Part shown: one piece after another, positions 7,627 to 12,862 of the stretch
Layout: each line of letters opens with the position of its first letter
Numbering within the stretch: the stretch's first letter is position 1
From: HGM10836 sp964430375
Lineage (GTDB): Bacteria; Bacillota_I; Bacilli_A; RF39; UBA660
Assembly (NCBI GenBank): GCA_964430375.1
Contig: CAYSEZ010000019.1
Span: 1-16,036 of the forward strand
DNA: 16,036 bases
Direction of reading: 5' to 3'
Notes under the pieces: model-generated
Told to the model about the DNA's origin: nothing
Seen by the model: only the letters and a program-made list of their open reading frames with translations
The model's database searches: none
Translations under genes and position numbers: made by a program

Positions 7627-7677
7627 ATAATTCTCATCTAACATAAGTTGTACTCTTATTACCAATTAGATAATTAT
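7627..7677 (-). promoter_or_regulatory. Long imperfect hairpin in the acetyltransferase leader
   Basis: Three paired blocks nest in order: ATAATT with AATTAT, ATCTAA with TTAGAT and ATAAG with CTTAT, 17 bp in all with small internal loops and a 7-base apical loop. In the minus-strand transcript it lies about 55 bases before the acetyltransferase start. A second, weaker dyad (GTTCTT/AAGAAC-type arms, 7692-7725) lies just upstream. This could be an attenuator or a decayed element end; the sequence alone cannot decide. Confidence 0.4.
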
Positions 7678-7784
7678 ATTTATTTTTTACTATGTTCTTT
7701 TTTATCATTTGTATTATAAAAAGAAAGAACAAAAATAAACTGTCCGATAACAAAATCTAAAAAAATTTAACTAACTTAATAATT

Positions 7785-7813
7785 AATTTACTTATTTTTA
7801 TCAATATTGTCAA
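7785..7813 (-). promoter_or_regulatory. Candidate promoter of the acetyltransferase gene
   Basis: The minus strand has a perfect -35 TTGACA (7808-7813), a 17-base spacer and a -10 TAAATT (7785-7790, 4 of 6). Transcription would start near 7778, giving a leader of about 200 bases. Confidence 0.5.
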
Positions 7814-7853
7814 CATTTTTTAAATATTTATCGTTTATTTAAACATTTAATAA

Positions 7854-8042
7854 AAGAATATATTTATCACTAAAACCATAATTATGTCACATATTAATTC
7901 TTATAAAAGAAAAAAACTGAACAGTTTACCCCCATATGAAATGTTCAGTACTATCTACGGTAAAGATACCCTAGATAAATTGAATATCTTGAAAGTTGAA
8001 CCAAATAACATTAACTTAACTAAAGATATTCTAAAAAAATAA
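7854..8042 (+). pseudogene. C-terminal remnant of an IS30-family transposase
   Basis: A plus-strand frame open from 7854 ends at TAA (8040-8042). It includes MSHINSYKRKKLNS from 7884, then PPYEMFSTIYGKDTLDKL and KVEPNNINLTKDILKK. This is the pattern of the extreme C-terminus of one IS30-family transposase group (MxHINSYxRKxLN, SPYExFxxLYG, LxKLxIxKIxPxxVxLxPxLL), recalled from memory. Only about 60 residues remain. A stop (7851-7853) precedes it, no ribosome site is present, and the catalytic DDE core is absent, so it is dead. The use of TTC, ATC, TAC and ACC codons is unlike the neighbouring genes and fits a foreign source. It runs against the minus-strand genes around it. Confidence 0.72.
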
Positions 8043-8092
8043 AATATAAAATCTATAAGCACTATCATAATAATAAAAATAAAGGTCGCGTT

Positions 8093-8120
8093 TTGAATTG
8101 AAAAAAATTTAAAAATTCAA
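8093..8120. repeat. AT-rich inverted repeat past the transposase remnant
   Basis: TTGAATT (8093-8099) and AATTCAA (8114-8120) form perfect 7-bp arms around 14 bases. It lies 50 bases after the transposase stop, just after the relatively GC-rich GGTCGCG, so it may belong to the former right end of the element. No matching left end was found. Confidence 0.4.
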
Positions 8121-8157
8121 ATTCCTTTGTTATACTTTAAATATTGCTTACATCTAT

Positions 8158-8186
8158 ATTTTATGTATTAATTTTATGTATGTCAA
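8158..8186 (-). promoter_or_regulatory. Strong minus-strand promoter facing the transposase remnant
   Basis: TTGACA (8181-8186), a 17-base spacer and TAAAAT (8158-8163, 5 of 6) make a near-consensus sigma-A promoter. Transcription from about 8151 would run antisense through the IS30 remnant. No gene with a ribosome site lies in its first 300 bases, so it may make a non-coding transcript, read on toward the acetyltransferase, or be a relic. Confidence 0.55.
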
Positions 8187-8290
8187 GTGTATTTTCACTC
8201 ATTTTTGCATTAAAATTAGTCGAAATTAAAGAAATTAAAATTATAATAAAGTTTGCATTTAAATTTAAAAAGTTACATTTACTTTAAAAA

Positions 8291-8461
8291 CTAACCTATT
8301 TTTATAATATTAGTAAAAAAGACTATTAATAGAATTACACCAATAACAAAAACAAATATAGTATTAGGTAATAATGCTATACCAAACAATATAAATAATA
8401 TTGAAAAAATTAAATTAAGAAAAATTAAAATTTTCTTATACGCGTTCTCTTTTGTTTTCAT
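8291..8461 (-). CDS. Small two-helix membrane peptide (56 residues)
   Basis: A minus-strand frame encodes 56 residues starting MKTKENAYKKI. It has a short basic N-terminus, two hydrophobic helices (about 11-30 and 34-52) separated by a Pro-Asn turn, and a Lys near the end. This pattern is hard to get by chance and points to a hairpin membrane peptide with both ends in the cytoplasm; I recognise no family. The only Met is the start. A near-consensus promoter ends 8 bases before the ATG, but only AAAG resembles a ribosome site, so the mRNA would be almost leaderless. It stands alone between the superoxide dismutase and the IS30 remnant. Possible roles include a toxin-like or stress peptide, but nothing seen proves that. 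Confidence 0.58.
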   Translation of the reverse strand: MKTKENAYKKILIFLNLIFSILFILFGIALLPNTIFVFVIGVILLIVFFTNIIKIG

Positions 8462-8469
8462 AATTCTTT

Positions 8470-8497
8470 ATTTTACTCAAAAAAATGAAAATGTCAA
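8470..8497 (-). promoter_or_regulatory. Near-consensus promoter of the membrane peptide
   Basis: TTGACA (8492-8497), a 16-base spacer and TAAAAT (8470-8475) are seen. The expected start, near 8463, lies within 0-2 bases of the ATG at 8461, which would make the transcript practically leaderless. Confidence 0.6.
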
Positions 8498-8569
8498 TAG
8501 AAAAATCTATCATAATTAATCAAATGTTAATTTTTTTATAAAAAACTCTATATTTTGGTACTTTTATAC

Positions 8570-9178
8570 TTAAATATTTAATATTAAATCATTATATACT
8601 TTATTAGCATATGAAAAATTTAATATAGGTTTTATACTTTCTAAATATCTTTTTCTATCATTTTGATAATCTAAGTAATAAGAATGTTCCCATAAATCAA
8701 TAGTAAAAAGTGGTATATAGTTAAATAAATATGGAGTTGTTTGATTAGTTACATTAATTATATCTATATCATTATTATTTAATACTAAAAATGTATATCC
8801 AGATCCTTTTAATTCTAGTGCTTTATTTATAAATATATTATAAAAATTATCAAAGTTATTGTATTTTTTAACTATTATTTCATTTAATTTGCCACTAGGT
8901 AATATATTGGTACCTAAACATTTAAAAAATAAATTATGATTTAATACACCACCTAAATTAAATAATATATCTTCTCTATCTTTTGCTGGAAAACTGTTAA
9001 TATTTAAAACTAACTCTTCTAGACTTATATTATATTTAAAATTATTCTTATTTAACAAATCATTTAGCTTGTTTAAATAGTTTAAATAATGTTTGTTATA
9101 ATGAATAGCTAAAGAGTTAGTTTTTATATATGGTTCTAACTTTTCATATAAATAATTTAATTCTTCTTTTTTATACAT
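8570..9178 (-). CDS. sodA: Superoxide dismutase, Mn/Fe family, divergent
   Basis: The enzyme dismutates superoxide to oxygen and hydrogen peroxide in the cytosol. All four metal ligands are in register with the family: H26 (IHYNKHY), H81 (LNHNLFF), D161 and H165 (DLWEHSYYLDYQN). H30, Y34 and W163 of the active site are also present. G77 and Q146 (TNQTTP) match the Mn-enzyme arrangement rather than Q69 of Fe enzymes, so Mn is the likelier metal, though this is inference. Several usually constant residues differ: HHxKHH reads HYNKHY, FW after the second ligand is FF, and GSGWxW is GSGYTF. Length (202) is normal. AAGGGGG lies 7 bases before the ATG. It follows the terminator of the sortase unit and probably has its own weak AT-rich promoter in the 9190-9220 region. 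Confidence 0.93.
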   Translation of the reverse strand: MYKKEELNYLYEKLEPYIKTNSLAIHYNKHYLNYLNKLNDLLNKNNFKYNISLEELVLNINSFPAKDREDILFNLGGVLNHNLFFKCLGTNILPSGKLNEIIVKKYNNFDNFYNIFINKALELKGSGYTFLVLNNNDIDIINVTNQTTPYLFNYIPLFTIDLWEHSYYLDYQNDRKRYLESIKPILNFSYANKVYNDLILNI

Positions 9179-9222
9179 ATAATCCCCCTTATTAATATAT
9201 GTATAATATTTATATTTATTAT

Positions 9223-9251
9223 AAAAAAATAGATAGAAAATTCTACCTATT
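9223..9251 (-). terminator. Intrinsic terminator after the surface protein gene
   Basis: On the minus strand AATAGGTAGA (9242-9251) pairs with TCTATCTATT (9228-9237), with one G-U pair and the 4-base loop ATTT, followed by five more T. The stop TAG of the surface protein lies in the 5' arm, so the gene ends inside its own terminator. It separates this unit from the dismutase gene. Confidence 0.85.
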
Positions 9252-11457
9252 CAAATATTTTTTTTCTAAATACTAGAAGTGCTCCAAGAGCTAGTACTGA
9301 TATTACTAAAATAGATGCGTAACTATTATTTTCATTTATACCAGTATTTACACTTGGTAATTTTTCATAAATATATGTTACTTCAATTGTTTCATTAGCA
9401 ATATAGTTCCCTTTAGTATTTCCTTCTACTTTTATAAATTTATAACCATTAAATGATTTTTTTTCTGTTTCATATGGTGTGTTATCTAATTCTATACTTT
9501 CTAATGATTTTGTAAGTTTTGTTCCATCTGTTGTAATATAATTTACAATTAGTTTTCCAACTGGAGCATCTCCACCTGTTCCACAGTTTTCTTCTGTAGT
9601 TAAATAGCCTAATGTAGTAACTTTATAAGTAGTTTTAGAACCATTTATTACATAATATTTATCATAAATATTTTCTGTAACAGTAGCAGTTTCACTTGTT
9701 CCGTTATATTCTACAGTATAATCTGTTAAAACATAACTTACATCATAAGTGTAATCTTCATCGATTGCTACAACTTGATATAATTTTTGATATTGATATT
9801 CATCATAGTAACCTTGTAATTTAGTTACTTCAGGTTTACTAGCAGTAAATGTATATGTTTCAGATGTAGAAATAACTATTGAAACGTTACCTTCAGTGTC
9901 TACTATTACATCAAATTCTAAATCGAATCCTCCACCTATTTGATTTTTTTCTCTACATACATTGAATATATTATCTAAATATCCTTCTAATACAATATTT
10001 TTTTCTACATTAATTCCATTATAAGTATATTTTATTGTAGTACTAAGTTTAACTTTATCTTCATTAGTTACTTTAGTAAATTTGCCTTCTGTATTTTGTC
10101 TTACTTCAAGTCGACCATTATCATATGAAGGGCTTTTATAACTAATTGTTTTTTCATTTTGTGTTCCTTCATTTAATACAACACTTATATCAGATAAAGT
10201 ACCTTTAATATTATCTGCGACAGTATTACCATAAGCATCTACTACTCTAATATTTTGATTTACTGAGATATCTAAATGTGCCCATGTTCTTTCTGCTTGT
10301 TTTGTTTCATTAAATTTAATTACATTACTTACTGTTTCTGATTTAGTTACAGTAGTTACTTTAGTACAACTTGTAGTCCAACCATCAGATTCTTTATAAT
10401 TTTTCTTTAATTCCTTACATGCATTTTCAGTTAAACCAGTTTTTGTAACATTTTTTGCTTCTTCCAGTACTTCGCTTACTGCATAATAATATTTATATCC
10501 TGTTTTTACATTATTAGTATAAATATCTTCTGTATAAGGAGTTGTATTAGTATTAGTCCAATTAAATTTATTTTTTTCACTTACTTTAGTAGCTTTTTCT
10601 TCATTAATTACTTCATTAATTTTAATACTTTCATAAATACCTTTATTACTTAATTCAGCTTTTTCTTTTTCTGCATCAGCTTTATTTTCATATTCTTCAC
10701 TAGTATAAGCACTAGGCTTTGTAGTATTATTAATTACTACATCTTTTACTTCTTTATCAGTGTTTTCACTTTGTAATTTAGTTGTTATATCTTCTTTAGT
10801 TAAAGCATCTTTTGATGTTATTGTAATAGTTAATTTATCATTACTATTTTGTTTATAACTTGCAGTATAACCTTGAGCTTGTAATTCTTCAACTAAAGTT
10901 TTTGCTTCACTTTCTGTTTTTTTAGTTTCACTACCCACATTAGCAGAAGAACTCATATTTTGATCATAAGTTATTCTTGCATCAGTAGTATCACTATCTA
11001 CAAATGTACTAACTACATCAGAAAGTTTTTTACCATTATATGAAGTAGTTGTTTCATTATTTACTTTTGCACTAGTTATTACACCATTTAATGCAGTAAA
11101 TTGATATGTTTTTACTTCTTTTTCATGTTCTTTAACTTCAACTGTTAAAGTATACCCTTCTTCTTCTTTTTCTTTTACAAATTCATCTTTTTCTTTAGAT
11201 GTTTCTTTAGTAGTTTCATTTAAATTATTTACTATTTCTTTAATGTCAGTATTATAATCAATTGAAGTACACTTATCTAAAGTAGAAGTTATTTCTTCGA
11301 TTTTACTTAAGTGTTCTGCTTGTACTTCTTTTGCTTCTTCATAACTAAATACTTCTTTTTCATAAGAATAATCTGGAGTATCTGCGAAAACAATACTAGA
11401 AATAGTAAGTGTTAATACAAATAAAATACTAAATATAATTTTTTTGTAATTTTTCAT
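9247..11457 (-). CDS. Sortase-anchored surface protein with MucBP-like domain
   Basis: This 736-residue protein has a signal peptide (about 1-26, ending VFA). A long beta-rich, Thr/Glu/Lys-rich extracellular region holds loosely repeated pieces of the form Glu/Ala-rich helix followed by GY-T strands (near 105-115, 190-205, 258-275). A MucBP-like domain follows at about 634-699 (GKLIVNYITTDGTKL to IEVTYIYEK). The cell wall sorting signal is LPSVNTG (700-706), then a hydrophobic helix and a basic tail (RKK at 731-733). The motif has one residue more than LPxTG. MucBP domains in other bacteria bind mucin glycans, so host or mucus attachment is plausible, but binding here is inference. The middle region matches nothing I know. 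Its start lies 3 bases after the sortase stop and GGTAGGG within the sortase end serves as ribosome site, so it is almost surely that sortase's substrate. Confidence 0.87.
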   Translation of the reverse strand: MKNYKKIIFSILFVLTLTISSIVFADTPDYSYEKEVFSYEEAKEVQAEHLSKIEEITSTLDKCTSIDYNTDIKEIVNNLNETTKETSKEKDEFVKEKEEEGYTLTVEVKEHEKEVKTYQFTALNGVITSAKVNNETTTSYNGKKLSDVVSTFVDSDTTDARITYDQNMSSSANVGSETKKTESEAKTLVEELQAQGYTASYKQNSNDKLTITITSKDALTKEDITTKLQSENTDKEVKDVVINNTTKPSAYTSEEYENKADAEKEKAELSNKGIYESIKINEVINEEKATKVSEKNKFNWTNTNTTPYTEDIYTNNVKTGYKYYYAVSEVLEEAKNVTKTGLTENACKELKKNYKESDGWTTSCTKVTTVTKSETVSNVIKFNETKQAERTWAHLDISVNQNIRVVDAYGNTVADNIKGTLSDISVVLNEGTQNEKTISYKSPSYDNGRLEVRQNTEGKFTKVTNEDKVKLSTTIKYTYNGINVEKNIVLEGYLDNIFNVCREKNQIGGGFDLEFDVIVDTEGNVSIVISTSETYTFTASKPEVTKLQGYYDEYQYQKLYQVVAIDEDYTYDVSYVLTDYTVEYNGTSETATVTENIYDKYYVINGSKTTYKVTTLGYLTTEENCGTGGDAPVGKLIVNYITTDGTKLTKSLESIELDNTPYETEKKSFNGYKFIKVEGNTKGNYIANETIEVTYIYEKLPSVNTGINENNSYASILVISVLALGALLVFRKKIFE

Positions 11458-11460
11458 CCT

Positions 11461-12162
11461 TTACCCTACCTTTCTTAAATTTATTATTAATAACGATCCT
11501 TTTGGATTGTTAAAAATACAAGTTTGTAATGTTAATATATTATCATTTTCATTTACATTTATATTTGTTTCATATAATGAATCTTCTTTTAAAGTATTTA
11601 TATGATTTAAAAAATCTTTTGTTTCATTAAATTCAACATTTAAGTGTTCTTCATTACTAGTTACTTTTACTGAAAATATTTCATAAGTATAAGTATTATC
11701 TTTTGTTTCTATAGTTAGTGTTTTATGTTCTTTATAGAAATCTTCTTTTAAATACTTTTTTAAATTATTAAATGGAATATCATAAGTAGAACTAGAATGA
11801 CCAAATATATTAACTTGTTTAGAACTATCTATATTAGTACGATAGTCTATAAAGATGGAGCCTGTTTTATTATATTTCTTATTTACTAAATGTCCTAGGT
11901 AATAATAATTATTATCTGTTTGTACTAAAAGTGTTTTTAATACTCCATCAATAGTAAGTATACCTACTATATCATTATTATTATATTCTTTTTGATATGT
12001 TTCTATTAAATTAGGACTATCCTCTAATACTTTGTTTACTATAGTTATTTCTTCATTTACTTCTTTAATATTTAAAGCATAAACTATAGTTTTATAACCA
12101 CTAAAAATTATAAGTATTAGTAATAAAAATACTGTAGATAAGAAAATAATTTTCTTTTTCAT
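11461..12162 (-). CDS. srtB: Class B sortase
   Basis: Sortases are membrane-bound cysteine transpeptidases that cut a sorting motif and join the protein to the peptidoglycan precursor. This 233-residue protein has an N-terminal anchor (about 5-29) and the catalytic triad H122 (NIFGHSSS), C215 (ILTLQTC) and R230 (IINLRKVG). The NNDIVGILTIDG block (62-73), the DNNYYYLGH stretch (83-91) and GSIFIDYR (101-108) place it in class B rather than class A. Class B enzymes usually serve one or a few substrates encoded beside them, as here: the wall protein begins 3 bases downstream. AAGGGGG precedes the ATG by about 7 bases. Upstream is a strong promoter with a dyad over the -10, so the pair is probably controlled by a dimeric repressor. 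Confidence 0.9.
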   Translation of the reverse strand: MKKKIIFLSTVFLLLILIIFSGYKTIVYALNIKEVNEEITIVNKVLEDSPNLIETYQKEYNNNDIVGILTIDGVLKTLLVQTDNNYYYLGHLVNKKYNKTGSIFIDYRTNIDSSKQVNIFGHSSSTYDIPFNNLKKYLKEDFYKEHKTLTIETKDNTYTYEIFSVKVTSNEEHLNVEFNETKDFLNHINTLKEDSLYETNINVNENDNILTLQTCIFNNPKGSLLIINLRKVG

Positions 12163-12197
12163 TTTGACCCCCTTAAAGTAAACGAAACCATCTACTT

Positions 12198-12234
12198 GAT
12201 TAGTTATACTAATCCAAAATTAGCATTTTGTCAA
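12198..12234 (-). promoter_or_regulatory. Promoter of the sortase unit with operator-like dyad
   Basis: The minus strand has a perfect -35 TTGACA (12229-12234), a 17-base spacer and -10 TAGTAT (12206-12211). The perfect 17-bp dyad GATTAGTTATACTAATC (12198-12214, plus strand) covers the -10. A second one, CTAAT-N5-ATTAG (12209-12223), fills the spacer, so three alternating half-sites lie across the promoter. A dimeric repressor bound here would block polymerase. The cognate regulator is not shown by the sequence. Confidence 0.65.
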
Positions 12235-12336
12235 TAAAAAATTAATTTTTGTATATAAAAAATGTGATTTTGTGACCAAAAAATATATTTTAAACATCTA
12301 TATAAATATATTATTTTATAAGAAATATATGCTAAT

Positions 12337-12374
12337 AAAAAAAGATTATCATATTATATATATAATAACCTTTT
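12337..12374 (-). terminator. Intrinsic terminator after the flavodoxin gene
   Basis: On the minus strand AAAAGGTTAT (12365-12374) pairs with ATAATCTTTT (12340-12349), with one G-U pair, around a TATA-rich loop, and is followed by a T run. It lies 5 bases past the flavodoxin stop and ends the marR-exporter-flavodoxin unit. Confidence 0.8.
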
Positions 12375-12378
12375 CTAA

Positions 12379-12861
12379 CTATTTTTTTAATACTTCAAGT
12401 ATCCAACTATTTACTTTATCTATAGAACTATCTATACCATTTTTTATGGGATAAACTATATCAAATTTAGAGATTATATTATTACCCTTTAATGCTTCTT
12501 CATAGTTTTTATATGTATTTCTAAGGTTTCCTCCATTTGATACTAGTAAATATATATTTTTATTTTTTATATTTTCATTAGATAAAAACGTATTTATCGC
12601 GGGAGCATAACTTCCAAACCAACAAGGACTTCCTATTATGATATTATCATATTTATCTATATCTATATCATATTTTTCTAAATCTGGTTTTTTAGTCATA
12701 TATACTTCTTTAGCACCCCATACAAATCTAAATAAATTATCTTTTTTCTTTTCTTTTTTAGGCACTAATTTTAGTGTATCTGCTTTTATTACTTTTTTCA
12801 TTCCTTTTACTAATTCTTCTGTATTTCCTTCATAAGAATAATAAACTATTAAATTTTTCAT
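12379..12861 (-). CDS. Flavodoxin-fold FMN protein
   Basis: Flavodoxins carry FMN and shuttle electrons; related small proteins act as FMN-dependent reductases. The 160-residue protein shows the phosphate-binding loop SYEGNT (9-14) after the first strand, an IIIGSPCWFGSYAPAI segment (74-89) that would hug the isoalloxazine ring, and SNGG (108-111). The sequence suggests the flavodoxin-like branch often annotated as NAD(P)H oxidoreductase or flavodoxin family, rather than classical long-chain flavodoxin. The start is the ATG at 12861: AAGGAG lies 8 bases before it. An in-frame GTG three codons upstream sits right against that site and cannot use it. One base separates its ATG from the exporter's TAA, so it is coupled to the exporter. 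An electron partner is not visible in the window. Confidence 0.85.
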   Translation of the reverse strand: MKNLIVYYSYEGNTEELVKGMKKVIKADTLKLVPKKEKKKDNLFRFVWGAKEVYMTKKPDLEKYDIDIDKYDNIIIGSPCWFGSYAPAINTFLSNENIKNKNIYLLVSNGGNLRNTYKNYEEALKGNNIISKFDIVYPIKNGIDSSIDKVNSWILEVLKK

Positions 12862-12862
12862 T

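Larger units (their letters stand above)
7572..8290. other. Gene-poor stretch of about 0.7 kb
   Basis: No intact gene is seen. From left to right it holds a structured acetyltransferase leader (7627-7725), that gene's candidate promoter (7785-7813), the end of a dead IS30-type transposase (7854-8042), an AT-rich dyad (8093-8120) and a strong minus-strand promoter (8158-8186). I see nothing in 8187-8290 beyond AT-rich sequence. The mix suggests an old insertion site that has decayed. Confidence 0.6.

Noticed and set aside
7916..7949. Perfect 8-bp inverted repeat ACTGAACA / TGTTCAGT with an 18-base loop
   Set aside because: It lies within the transposase remnant and is explained by its codons. 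There is no T run and no gene at a fitting distance.
12272..12454. Plus-strand 60-codon frame crossing the flavodoxin terminator
   Set aside because: It runs through the terminator hairpin and into the flavodoxin gene in antisense, with no ribosome site and only AT-driven residues.
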